Positions 19,701 through 28,437 are shown, numbered from the stretch's first letter. The stretch is DNA of 64,000 nt from Pycnococcus provasolii (GCA_938743325.2 OW568887.1:1-64000), one strand, 5' to 3'. Notes: generated by a model from the sequence alone, not told the origin. Made by a program: numbers and translations.

Positions 19701-21477
19701 GAATTGCCGCCGCGCGAAATTCTTCGCGGCGGGCCTCCTGCGCCGCCTCCGCACGCGCGGCACGCTCGAGCTCGCACGTGGCGATCGCCACAGTGCGGCG
19801 CACTGCCTCAGGCGGCGCTGCAACGCCACTCACGATCGCAAAGCTAATCGAGTTCCTTTGATGGATCTCAATGCATTTGGTGGCAAGTCTCCCCGACACC
19901 GCGTGCGCGTCCAGTTGCATAGCGATGTGATATGCGTCAGCATACAAGCGATGGAGAACATGTCCAACTTCGTGTTCCCCGGCGTTGTCGTTCCCATCGT
20001 TGTTGTCATCCACGTGCATCGCATCCGCCGCCGCGCCATGCACGACAGCGACCTCATCTGCCAAAGCGAATGCGACGCAGCTCGCACGGCGTGCTTCCTG
20101 TGACGACGTCCTCGGACTTTTGCAATAGCGATGCATGCTCTGCCATGGGGTGGACCCTAGCGAGAGCGCCGTGACTACGTCGTTTGGCGACGAATCGTGT
20201 AGACATTGCCGCAACCACGCGTCGTTGTGCACAATGTCTTCAGGCGCATCGCCGATGAACTGCGCATTCACGTGTTGAATGAGAAAACCCAAAGCAAGGA
20301 TTTCGAGCACGGGGCGAAGCCATTGTGTCATGGCATCCCGGGTGGGCTGAGCCTTACTCGTGTGCGCAAACGCTTTTGTAACGGCTCGAAGTAGCATCGC
20401 CCGAATCGGAGAACCACCGCCGTCATCATATTCGGGTTTGGCCGACTCGCGAGCTGCGGCGATGGCGTCGCGCCGCTTTTGGTCGACGTCTTGTGCAGCC
20501 TGTCTACTCCACCCATACGCCGCAAAGGGAGGTGTGGGATTGCCACCACCGAGATCAGCGTCAAGCGGAGGTCCATGGAGAACGTGGTCAGGCCTAACAC
20601 GGCCCTTCCGAGGTGGTTGTTCTTGCATTTGGCCTTGCAAGTAATCTTGTACTCCAGGAAGTGTCGGTGCGCCCACGAACGCGCCTTGCCCTGGTAACAG
20701 CCCGTCTCCAACACTCATGTAATGGGCTATAAGGGCACGGACATACCGCCACTGAACCGCAGAACGGCTAGTCTTGCCTCTAGCATCCGAAAGCAATGGA
20801 ATTGCGGCAACGTGCGGAACCACGTCGGGTCCACCCGGTGGAAGCGGATGAGCTACACCGCCCTCAACATCGTCGTTAGCGTCTTGAGCAAGTGCATCGC
20901 CGCGTCCACGTCGTACATTCATCACATACGTAGTGACTCGATGTACGCTCGCCCATGATGCGTTCCGCGCAGACGCAGGCGCCTCGTTCGCGCAACCTCG
21001 ACGTCCGCACGTGGAGAAGTAAGACCCGAGGTAATCGAAAGGCGGTGGCGCCGGTGCGGGCTCACAAGTGTTGAACCCACCGCGCCTGTCGTCTTCCTTC
21101 TTTTCAGCGCGTAGGGTGGCGGTACTCGTGTATAGCGAAGCATAGCAAGCTTCTTTCGCTCTTCTGCGCACAATCGAACCGGACGTGGCCAGTCTCTGCG
21201 CGTGCTCAAGGTGATCATACGCCTTAGCCCGTTCATGAACGCAACCGGCCGGCGCTGACGCAACGTTGCTCGCGCACATCGCAGTATAGCAAGCCTTGTC
21301 TTGCAGTGCTGCTGCCGCATTTTGCAGTTCCTCTGCAAGCTTTCCCGCACGCTGCTTTGCCTCGTGAAGCTCGCTTACAGCGCGTTCTAGGTGACGCGCC
21401 GCGAGTTCAGCTTCTCTCATCTCTTCTGACCCACGCACTCGCTGATTATTAACCACAGCCTGCCATTGTGCAAACAT
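16795..21477 (-). CDS. Unrecognised large protein (about 1561 residues)
   Basis: One uninterrupted frame. I prefer the Met at 21477 (MFAQWQAVVNNQRV) because the 102 codons upstream (to 21783) are Pro/Gly low complexity over a G-rich array. The N-terminus (about 15-70) is a coiled coil; a cysteine-containing segment follows (about 170-190, YFSTCGRRGCANE). The middle has several folded-looking stretches, and a long acidic Asp/Glu-rich region lies at about 1150-1270. The C-terminus has a hydrophobic segment near 1500 (GGAAAVLGWVLYGTLFPAIAVAG). No catalytic signature or known family was recognised. The size and intact frame argue for selection. Possible identities include a structural or replication protein of an undescribed mobile element; nothing in the sequence proves this. 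Confidence 0.6.
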   Translation of the reverse strand: MFAQWQAVVNNQRVRGSEEMREAELAARHLERAVSELHEAKQRAGKLAEELQNAAAALQDKACYTAMCASNVASAPAGCVHERAKAYDHLEHAQRLATSGSIVRRRAKEACYASLYTSTATLRAEKKEDDRRGGFNTCEPAPAPPPFDYLGSYFSTCGRRGCANEAPASARNASWASVHRVTTYVMNVRRGRGDALAQDANDDVEGGVAHPLPPGGPDVVPHVAAIPLLSDARGKTSRSAVQWRYVRALIAHYMSVGDGLLPGQGAFVGAPTLPGVQDYLQGQMQEQPPRKGRVRPDHVLHGPPLDADLGGGNPTPPFAAYGWSRQAAQDVDQKRRDAIAAARESAKPEYDDGGGSPIRAMLLRAVTKAFAHTSKAQPTRDAMTQWLRPVLEILALGFLIQHVNAQFIGDAPEDIVHNDAWLRQCLHDSSPNDVVTALSLGSTPWQSMHRYCKSPRTSSQEARRASCVAFALADEVAVVHGAAADAMHVDDNNDGNDNAGEHEVGHVLHRLYADAYHIAMQLDAHAVSGRLATKCIEIHQRNSISFAIVSGVAAPPEAVRRTVAIATCELERAARAEAAQEARREEFRAAAIHAHHEQHVGEGVDPEGQDDVPQLPFHQITIDALTEHPRPRTLAFSTRRHVSVRLFALLIHVAPERPLFVPRLTFRDVRFVHGTGPIAYVGNEHGAAGVIQGHLERVIVSVGDVKRRSSSNAVPFVFSTSESMIGRTLKGTTKHCLLPFSGHLSAQAAHDQNARFLPLQGATPENALRVLRRCFRDFAGAASGWPVKAKDMRHHVASLTSDVIWAVGGGGELGATPDARRNAMAEECRHKAEAHVASYVSSVRSPDLAGAEAFAEAARAPCGATDVRREETSGTWIDYDALAGDVLSLHGFGDNGIGVNDRLSQVLCALAGCAQADLQNCITGTIEEAKLCFLRVAPIRHVGNLPALGARWGYREHAYEDATMMHKQDRLLLLRNAAQAVAVAYDGGIPPRFVEACAAVHRTSLDATWRSCARGALNVQGNAATWEAAGMRNARDNAALLAGEISPNRRTRKLWRGFQSRATLAALLNTPPTEHVRRTFLAPILLRNALIRSERSEAKKMSQGTLDTAVMSAEIEYDHHATVLERAEATIARAQAAAERVALGAEAHGVLQAGVGDQEEEGDVDDVSDDGEHEEDDEAQQAAHEDILLDGEDVDGDDDAEEDGSTLDENLAVETEHLDVTDEDVHDVTMDDLSTAHFPDDDATLAELLALCVRRAVRGRTDERARRILLTIKLWRTSGGHGIHPEADLAHFGSLADVAAMDVSRAYFGGDQNNPDDIVDDELIGPSISRAQAIRRLEVLAFGAGAIAHALEIRGTLRAASGQPAIVETDPARLAANIREHANAARMQLEAVKTRDSPHAAAVRRDREVEHHHATSGAGSAGRARRSVRATVREGREVFQLEPLVDVLPIADDDAFHVMTEAPSARAMYATGGAAAVLGWVLYGTLFPAIAVAGDGRPCLTFIVANNTALDADVPPCGTPFWILPRAAALVVLTTLRKEMDANDGRIDFTKPVLRGDEDD

Positions 21478-21754
21478 ACTAACAAACCGCCACTTCCGAC
21501 ACACGCAAGGGCGTTGGGATGGAGTGCACGGAGTGTTAGGACGTTTGCACAATGGCAGCACGCTGAAATGGGCGAAGAAGATAAAAACAAGAGATGGCGA
21601 TAAGTTAAGGCTAGGGCGGTCTAAGGAAACTCGGGAGGGGGGGGGCGAGGGGGGACCTCCCCCCTCGCCCCCGGGGCTTAAACCAAGGGGAGATACGCCT
21701 AACCTCCCTAAAGGCACAGTACGAGCCCGACCTAACAACCCCCCTTTAGCAACC

Positions 21755-21812
21755 CACTCGGGCACTCGGGCGTGGTCGGGCACTCGGGCGTGGTCGGGCG
21801 TGGTCGGGTAGT
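21755..21812. repeat. TCGGGC-rich repeat, right copy
   Basis: Tandem ACTCGGGC and GTGGTCGGGC units, similar to 2733-2767 and in the same orientation. The 750 bp to the right (21813-22526) hold no gene I can support, only short inverted repeats such as AAAGAGGAATTCCTCTTT near 22310. Confidence 0.6.
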
Positions 21813-22526
21813 CGGTAGGACGGGATCAACGGTGCTTTTGTACTCGGGAAATCGGGACAAGGTTTTGGCCCGGGACAAGGTTTTGTCAGCCCCCTTCCTA
21901 CCCAGACGCATTTCGCCACAACAGAGCCATGGCCCATGCCACGATTAGGATGTGATGCCTGGGAGGGGGAGGGGGAATGAGCCCAAAATGTCCAAATGTC
22001 CAAAATCGCATCTCCACTCTTTTTCCCCGTTACAAACAACAGTTAACAACAGTAGGTTCGACACAGGGTACTGTACAGTACATCCCAACTTCAAGTATGT
22101 AAGGTTAGTTGAAGCAAGGGAGGGGAAATGAGGTGTATTTCCCCTTGGTTGAAGTTGGGTTCAAGTCAGGAGACTATCTAGAGTGTTCGTGCAAAGAGCC
22201 AAAACCTCTTCCTCGAGGACCTCTTGCAAGCGTCCCTGAATCTGGCCGGACCTCTTTCTGGAAGAGGTCCCCGGGCTCGGGAAAGAGCTTTTTTTTTTTC
22301 TGTTTGTGCAAAGAGGAATTCCTCTTTGTAGGACCTCTTTCTTGCCGTTGTATTCCTCCGTTATGAAATCGGTCAGGTTGGTTGGGGACAACATCCCGGC
22401 GCCATGGCGTCGTCGCCGGCGGTGGTGGCGCGCGTAGTGGCGCAGTCTGAGGTGTATGGCTGGTGGGCAGGCTCACAGGCTGACAGGTGGGGGACTGGTT
22501 GACCTCATGTAAGTTGACCTTGTAAC

Positions 22527-22660
22527 ATCATGAACAACATCTTGTCTTATAACCTTAAGGTCAACCCACTCTCCCTTAAGGTCGCATCCCCCCTCCGTGT
22601 TGGTTTCATGTTCGAATGTGTTGTTACATGGAGCTTACAAGAGTCTAACCAGCAAGGCAT
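22527..22660. repeat. Dispersed subtelomeric repeat, copy B
   Basis: Second copy of the repeat at 543-686, in the same orientation. As at the chromosome end, it lies close to a telomere-like tract, here about 200 bp further in. The 200 bp between (22661-22868) hold nothing recognisable. Confidence 0.8.
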
Positions 22661-22868
22661 AAGCCAGCCGCGTAGCCAGTGAGCCAGCCATACGACGCAG
22701 ACTGCGCTACAACGGGTGCCGGGACCGCCGGCGACAACGCCATGGTATTGGCATGTCGGTCAAAGAGGGCATGTCGTACCTCCTCCCTGGTCGAGACAAA
22801 CAGGACAACGACCTGGGATACGTCGTAGGTGCACAAATGCATGACTCTTGGGGGTTTGCTGGCTGCCA

Positions 22869-23198
22869 GGGTTAGGTCTAACCCTCCCCGGGGTTAGGTC
22901 TAACCCTCCCCGGGGTTAGGTCTAACCCTCCCCGGGGTTAGGTCTAACCCTAACCCTAACCAAAAAGCTAACCCCAACCCTAACCCTGACCCTAACCCTA
23001 ACCCTAACCCTGACCCTAACCCTAACCCTAACCCTGACCCTAACCCTAACCCTAACCCTGAAATGTTATGCTAAGGGGGGTCCGGGTATGTAACCCTAAT
23101 TGTAACCCTAATTGTAACCCTAATTGTAACCCTAATTGTAACCCTAATTGTAACCCTAATTGTAACCCTAATTGTAACCCTAATTGTAACCCTAATTG
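22869..23198. repeat. Interstitial telomere-like repeats
   Basis: Three parts. (1) 22869-22946: 22-bp units, each a head-to-head pair of telomere motifs (GGGTTAGGTCTAACCC), four in tandem with CTCCCCG spacers. (2) 22947-23061: CCCTAA and CCCTGA units. (3) 23091-23198: nine exact copies of TAACCCTAATTG. The tract ends in the same AATTGCCAGGCTGGCA junction as the terminal telomere. Its C-rich strand is in the same orientation as the terminal tract. Confidence 0.92.
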
Positions 23199-23337
23199 CC
23201 AGGCTGGCACTTTGACCAAGATGTTGAAAAAAAAATTTCGCCTCCGGCATGCGGCCGACCGTCGGCGAGCGTCGTGCAGAACGAAGCCAATAACAACAGC
23301 CATTTGTTTAGCCCGCCGTTTCCGGCGATATCTTGCC

Positions 23338-23388
23338 ATATCACCAAGTAGCGCGGTGTCACCGGCTCACCGCGCTATTTGGTGATAT
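23338..23388. repeat. Hairpin at the transposon insertion site
   Basis: 21-bp arms (23338-23358 and 23368-23388) are inverted with one mismatch around a 9-base loop. The right arm runs into the target duplication of the P-type transposon that starts at 23392. Confidence 0.85.
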
Positions 23389-23391
23389 ACT

Positions 23392-23413
23392 CAAGGGGAG
23401 ATAAGATGGGGAG
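23392..23413 (+). repeat. Left terminal inverted repeat of P-type transposon
   Basis: 22 bp, exact reverse complement of 27615-27636. A one-mismatch copy is found alone at 28438-28459. Confidence 0.93.
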
Positions 23414-23579
23414 GTCACCTTTCCTTAACCCCGAATTCGCCCGTTGGAAAAGAGCCAGGGCTGGGAGAGGGGCCTAGGTTCCACCTGTTGGGGAGTTAGC
23501 CTTGACCGGCCTTGACCCCTCCGGGCACTGCCGGGCATTCTGACTCCTTTGAACGCGACTCCTTTGAACGCTGGTTGCC

Positions 23580-26141
23580 ATGGCGGGTTCGCGGCGTGTT
23601 GCGCGTTCGCGGCGTCTTGCGGACAGGCGTCTTGCGGACATTGACAAAGACATATCCCCTGGCACACGTGTGAAGAAGAGGTTCAGCACCGACGCCGGCA
23701 TGGAGTGGTACCATGGACGAGTCACGAGCGTCCGTGAAGCTGACGCCTATCCCATTTGCGTCACCTACGACGACGGCGAGAAGGAGTCCTACGACCGTGC
23801 AGAATTTCACAGAGACGTGGTGGTGTGCCGGGACGCTGTGACACCACCACGCGTCCCGCCGGCATCCGACGAGCACGATAAACGCAGGCGCCGAGACGAT
23901 GACACGCCGAACAGTGCACGCGCGTCCACCGGGAGACGTCGACCGCGAAAGCGACAGAGCCGCCCATCCGCAACGGCGGCACAAGGCAGACGGCTTGCGA
24001 TTGACTTCGAGGAGCACGCACGGAGTCACTCCGAGGACACGTGCCCGCCTGCGTTCACAACTACTGCGTCCGCGACCACCACCACGGAGACGCAGACCAC
24101 CACCACGGAGACGCAGACCACCATCACGGAGACGGAGACGCGGTCCACGAGTACAACCTGCGAGAGATGCCGCGGATGGCGGGCGGAGGAATTCGATGCT
24201 CACGCGTATAACGCCTTCACCGCGATGCTCATGCGGAGCGAGGCGGATCGCGTTCAAGCTGGATGTGGCACCGGCGTGGCGGGTGCGCACGGCCCGTACC
24301 AGGTCACGATCGACGACGGCGTGCGCGTCGTTCGCTCCCGAGACTGCAAGGGTGTGCTCCACGACGTTCGCGGACACCGGTGCCAAGCTTGTTCCGGTGT
24401 AACCGTCAAGCACATCAAACGTGACGTCCACAATGCTCTCAATGCGAAGTCAAACAACTTCAAACACGCGTTGCTCCACGGCTCTGCGCACCAAAGCATG
24501 AAGGACGCGGCAACGTCCCGGAAGGCGCTCGCGAGGAAGGCACGCGCGCTCGAGGACAAGTTGAGAAGGATGCCCGACACGTGCGGCGGTGGTAGCGTGG
24601 AGCGCGTTATGCAGTCGGTGGAGCATGACGCCGAGGGGTACCTGAAGGGCAACGCGGTTGCCCTTCAGGTATGGCGCGCGTCGATGAAGAACGCGAGTGT
24701 GCCTGCGCGCGCCCGCCGCTGGCCGAATCAAGTGGTGGCGTTTGCGCTTGCCTTGATAGCCAATTCGAATAGGCGTACATACGACGAACTTCGCAAGGTG
24801 TTCTGCTTACCATCACTGACGACGGCGAAGCGCAAGAGAGGAGCGCTTGCGCGCGAGGCTGACGGCGTGCAGTATGGAGCGCTGCGTTCCTTGGCGAAGA
24901 AGCTTAGCGACAGCGGCGAGAAAGGTGTGCTTTGCTTCGACTCGTGCGCCGTGAAGGGACAGCTCGAGTTCGACGCGTACACAGGAGAACTGCGGGGGCT
25001 CTCTGGTGAGGCGGACATCTCGGTGGCGATGCAGGCGCTCGCGGACATGGTGGAGAAGAAGGAGGACGACAACAAGACGGAGCTTATTACCCTAACGAAG
25101 CACCACCTCGTGTTCTATTGGTGCAGTTTGGAGAGCTCTAGGGCAATGATCATTGCGCGGTACTCCCTGCCGACGATAACCGCGGACTTCTTGGTGCGGG
25201 AGATCGACAAGATCATGCGGGACCTGTACACGCACGGTGCTGACACCATCGCTGTTGTCGCCGATGGAGCTGGTGAAAACCGGGCGTGGTGGAGCGCGGT
25301 CGCTACTCGCGACGACGACGGAGCTCTCGCTTTCGAGCACGTTGCACACGCTCGACGTGTGTACGTTCTGCCGGACATGCCCCACATCATCAAGCGCTTG
25401 CGAAACGCGCTCGACAGCTCGGCGAGGCAGCTTCTATTTCGGGGTCAGAGGATAGGCCTCGACATCTTGGAGAACGCGTGGTTCCTGAGCGGTGGTGCCG
25501 ACGTGAATACGCTACGTGATGGCGGCGAGGATGGAATATGTCCTTTGAGCAAGGCTCATTTCAACCTTGACGCTTTTTCCAGGATGCGCGTCAACCTCGC
25601 GATGCAAGTCTTCGGGAAGCGAGCGCAGGATTGCCTGGAGCGCCACGGGACGGGCCCGAGAGGAGCGATGAAGAGCGTGATGGAGGTGGTCGACAATCTT
25701 GTCGATTATTGCAATGATGCTCGCGACGATATCGCCGTGCTTCAAGAGTGCTCTCAATTGTTCAGCGAATGGCGGACAAGCACGGCGAACAACAAGAAAC
25801 ATGGCCTGCCGTGGGAGCTCTACGACGACATCTCTTCACTGTGTGCCGGCGTTCAAGCCGTCGTAAGAGTGCTCCCTCATGTGCAACGTCGGAAACTCCA
25901 ACAAGACATCGTAGAGAACCATTTTAATAATGCGAGACACTCTGCCGGTGGTAGCCAGGCGTTAGATGAACGCTCGGCTAATGTGGCAGCTGCTACATCG
26001 ATGTGTATGAGGATATCACAACATGAGAAGAAGAAAGGGAATTGCATCGATGATAAGAACACGCCTTTCAAGCTCGACGATCCGGAGAATGCGATCGAGG
26101 TCGACACGCGGGAAAGGGACTTGACTCGGGAAAGGTTTTAA
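23580..26141 (+). CDS. P-element/THAP9-like transposase with Tudor-like N-terminus
   Basis: 853 codons. Residues about 25-80 resemble a Tudor/agenet fold (GTRVKKRF...WYHGRVTSV...VTYDDGEKESY) where canonical members carry a THAP zinc finger. A Thr/Glu-rich linker and a Cys-containing region follow. The RNase H-like catalytic core shows P-family hallmarks: FDSCAVKG (Asp454) followed by YTGELRGLSG, ADGAGENR (Asp562), DMPHIIKRLRNAL, and the C-terminal VENHFNNAR (Glu779) with the GG-x-N/E tail typical of P and THAP9. It should catalyse excision and integration of the enclosing element. The Met at 23580 is 167 bp inside the left end. The length matches THAP9-type enzymes. Confidence 0.87.
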   Translation: MAGSRRVARSRRLADRRLADIDKDISPGTRVKKRFSTDAGMEWYHGRVTSVREADAYPICVTYDDGEKESYDRAEFHRDVVVCRDAVTPPRVPPASDEHDKRRRRDDDTPNSARASTGRRRPRKRQSRPSATAAQGRRLAIDFEEHARSHSEDTCPPAFTTTASATTTTETQTTTTETQTTITETETRSTSTTCERCRGWRAEEFDAHAYNAFTAMLMRSEADRVQAGCGTGVAGAHGPYQVTIDDGVRVVRSRDCKGVLHDVRGHRCQACSGVTVKHIKRDVHNALNAKSNNFKHALLHGSAHQSMKDAATSRKALARKARALEDKLRRMPDTCGGGSVERVMQSVEHDAEGYLKGNAVALQVWRASMKNASVPARARRWPNQVVAFALALIANSNRRTYDELRKVFCLPSLTTAKRKRGALAREADGVQYGALRSLAKKLSDSGEKGVLCFDSCAVKGQLEFDAYTGELRGLSGEADISVAMQALADMVEKKEDDNKTELITLTKHHLVFYWCSLESSRAMIIARYSLPTITADFLVREIDKIMRDLYTHGADTIAVVADGAGENRAWWSAVATRDDDGALAFEHVAHARRVYVLPDMPHIIKRLRNALDSSARQLLFRGQRIGLDILENAWFLSGGADVNTLRDGGEDGICPLSKAHFNLDAFSRMRVNLAMQVFGKRAQDCLERHGTGPRGAMKSVMEVVDNLVDYCNDARDDIAVLQECSQLFSEWRTSTANNKKHGLPWELYDDISSLCAGVQAVVRVLPHVQRRKLQQDIVENHFNNARHSAGGSQALDERSANVAAATSMCMRISQHEKKKGNCIDDKNTPFKLDDPENAIEVDTRERDLTRERF

Positions 26142-26205
26142 TAAGTAACAAATCGGATTTGAATTATTATTCAGGACTGTCTTCATTTATTTGCGCACTT
26201 TCATC

Positions 26206-27516
26206 CTAATCAGCAGATTCGTTCCCATCATCAACATCTTCTTCATTCATGAGCGCCGTGGCTCGCCGTCGAGCCTCGTCGGCGAGCGCACTGAGGCGCC
26301 CGCGCGTCGTGTTTGAATCATTGTCCTTCTTATACATTCGAAGCTTGCACGTAAAATCCTTACCGCGCATCCTACAAAAGCCTTCAACGATGAGCTTACT
26401 TGACACCTCAAATTTGCTGGGCAGCAGCCTCTTGAACTCCTGATCGTCGAGCGCGTGATTCTTCACCACGCGTATCACATTCCTCCCAAACCCAATAACG
26501 TTTTCGAGAGTGAGATGATGATTGAAAATTGTCTCAAGACGTAGCACCACTTCGAAAAAACTTTTGTCTGGATAAGATAACCCGTCGTACCTTTCCCGCG
26601 CCTCCGTCAGCATCGACGGAAGTTTCTGCTCGCGTGCACACTCGCGGGTGACGCGAGCTGAGGCTATGGCGGAACGCACCTCAAGTGATCTCGCGCGCCG
26701 GGCGAGCCAAGCTAAGAGCCATCCTGCGAGGTAATACACGAGGTCGTGTGATATTTCATCAGACTTTCCCTCGCCTACAGGCACAACCTCCAACTCCTTC
26801 TTCGGAGAAATGTCCTCACGCCACGCTTGCTCTAGCGCCATGACCAATTCTATGGCGCATTCACGCCGCTTGTTTATTGCAAGAGTGTGTAAGTGAAAGG
26901 ACACTATGAAGGTGTCCTCTACCAACGCAGCGATAGCACTTCGGACCCTTCGTATCCCGAGCTCGAGCTCCAGGGGGTCTGCACGAACCTCTGACATGAT
27001 AGCGTCCCATTTCTTTAGAGTCGCCGCCTCGAGCTCCGTTGCTTGATCCGGCAGACGGTTCAACGCCTCAATGTCGAACTCACCGATTGCGTTGCGCTCG
27101 ACAAAGGAACCGTGAGCGAAGAGCTCCACAGCCCGCTGCCAGAGGTCATGGAACGAAGTAGTGCGTGCGTCCTCGATCCACGCCGCGATCTCTTCTGTTG
27201 TCGCCGCGTTGGGTTGAACCACAGGCACAAAGCCTTGCTCCTCCTTGTACTTTCGAAGCTGATACCCTGCTTTCCGTCGGTTTAAGCAATGAATGTGCGA
27301 CTTTATGATGTTATCGAGAACCTCGCTGGCACCCTTTCGCGGCAACTTTGAAGTGCGCGTAAGTGTTAGTGTACGAAAGTACACGCGAAGCGCCTCCTTC
27401 GCCTCATGTGTTGTATGTGACGAAGAGCTCTCCATCTCGCCGTCTCTGCGAGTCGCCGATGCGCCGTCTGTGCCATGTACGGGCTCATCTCCACCAGACG
27501 GCGCGCCAGTAGCCAT
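26206..27516 (-). CDS. Unrecognised second gene of the P-type transposon
   Basis: 436 codons, convergent with the transposase (64 bp between stops) and starting 120 bp inside the right end. Predominantly alpha-helical and charged: an acidic Ser-rich N-terminus, then a region with KLPRKGASEVLDNIIKSH, a hydrophobic helix near residue 250 (YYLAGWLLAWLARRA), and a basic segment near 380-410 (GKDFTCKLRMYKKDN). No known domain is recognised. Being inside perfect TIRs it belongs to the element, perhaps as a DNA-binding accessory or regulator; this is inference only. Captured host cargo is the alternative. Confidence 0.7.
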   Translation of the reverse strand: MATGAPSGGDEPVHGTDGASATRRDGEMESSSSHTTHEAKEALRVYFRTLTLTRTSKLPRKGASEVLDNIIKSHIHCLNRRKAGYQLRKYKEEQGFVPVVQPNAATTEEIAAWIEDARTTSFHDLWQRAVELFAHGSFVERNAIGEFDIEALNRLPDQATELEAATLKKWDAIMSEVRADPLELELGIRRVRSAIAALVEDTFIVSFHLHTLAINKRRECAIELVMALEQAWREDISPKKELEVVPVGEGKSDEISHDLVYYLAGWLLAWLARRARSLEVRSAIASARVTRECAREQKLPSMLTEARERYDGLSYPDKSFFEVVLRLETIFNHHLTLENVIGFGRNVIRVVKNHALDDQEFKRLLPSKFEVSSKLIVEGFCRMRGKDFTCKLRMYKKDNDSNTTRGRLSALADEARRRATALMNEEDVDDGNESAD

Positions 27517-27614
27517 ACAAGCTGCCTGCTGGAGCGATGACTGGAGCGTTGGGACTGGGAGAGAGTTTCGGGGCTAGCTCCCCAAGAGGTGGAACCCCTA
27601 ATCGGAGATGTTAA

Positions 27615-27636
27615 CTCCCCATCTTATCTCCCCTTG
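27615..27636 (-). repeat. Right terminal inverted repeat of P-type transposon
   Basis: 22 bp, perfect match to the left end in inverse orientation; followed by ATATACT, the target duplication. Confidence 0.93.
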
Positions 27637-27643
27637 ATATACT

Positions 27644-28437
27644 AACAAAAACAAAACACCAACCAGCAAACGCAAACGACCGAGTACCAAAACCGACGCT
27701 GCTAAGCGCCCTCGTCGTTCTTAGTTCATTGGCAGATCCAGGTTTTCTTTCTACCCTTTTGGTTTCTTTTTACCTGCTGCTCTTTTCTTTTACTATCACG
27801 GATACTGATACATACTCCACCGGTGAACCCTACCGTGGGGTGGTGTGTGAAGACACTAGGGGTTTGACACTTGTAAGGGTCCCCCGGGGATCTCATCCCT
27901 GGAACCCCTGATTGCCCCAGATTGCATTTGGATTAGGTTCCCAGATTCTGTTGGCATCTCCCCCGTGTCGTGCTTTGCCCCTTAAGGCCACCTATGCCTT
28001 TTATGTAACGCCATTATTCGGAATCAATTGTGTGTGTGTGTGTGTAGTGTGTGTGTGTGGGTGACGACCCCACAGGGCCCAACCTTCTTACGTCGTCACA
28101 ATATGGGAACGGCAAGGGAATCGGTGGGAGCTGGGAAACGCGGAGGAGGAGGGATGGAGGATACCGCGGTTGAGAGTGAAGGTGACGAAAGCCTTGCAGC
28201 GGCGATGGCGCGTTGAAGCACGCACCGCCAATGTACGGCGGAAACCAAGGTGGTGCCGCGGTGGGACGCTGCGGGCTGTGGCTGAGTGGCTGGCGGTGGC
28301 AGTAGGCTGGAGCTGGGCACGCACCAGGGCCAAGAGGGGCAAGCGCAATACAGCAGGCGGCGTGGCGGGAGTGGCGGTGGCGTCACGCCCGGCGAGGATG
28401 AGGTGGCACAGTGCCGTGCCCAGGGCAGCGTGACAAG
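27644..28437. other. Intergenic stretch without supported genes
   Basis: About 800 bp with a TG microsatellite near 28028-28060 and no frame with convincing composition. Short frames on either strand are Arg/Pro-rich, as expected of GC-rich noncoding DNA. The stretch from 28460 to 28857 is likewise empty. Confidence 0.6.

Larger units (their letters stand above)
23392..27636. mobile_element. P-superfamily DNA transposon, complete
   Basis: 4245 bp bounded by perfect 22-bp terminal inverted repeats (23392-23413 and 27615-27636, starting CAAGGGGAGATAAG). Flanking direct duplication ATATACT (7 bp) or GATATACT (8 bp, 23384-23391 and 27636-27643, overlapping the last TIR base); 8 bp is the P-element norm. 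Subterminal inverted repeats of 25 bp with two mismatches lie at 23477-23501 and 27572-27596 (GGTTCCACCT...GGGGAG.TAGCC), like the internal inverted repeats of Drosophila P. It carries a transposase gene and a second convergent gene. Both frames are open and the TIRs are perfect, so it may have moved recently. Confidence 0.93.

Noticed and set aside
21477-21783. N-terminal extension of the large orphan protein to 21783
   Set aside because: The added 102 residues are Pro/Gly low complexity over a G-rich repeat; the Met at 21477 begins a normal helical region.
23091-23198. CRISPR-like array
   Set aside because: Exact 12-mers without spacers and of telomere type, in a eukaryotic chromosome.
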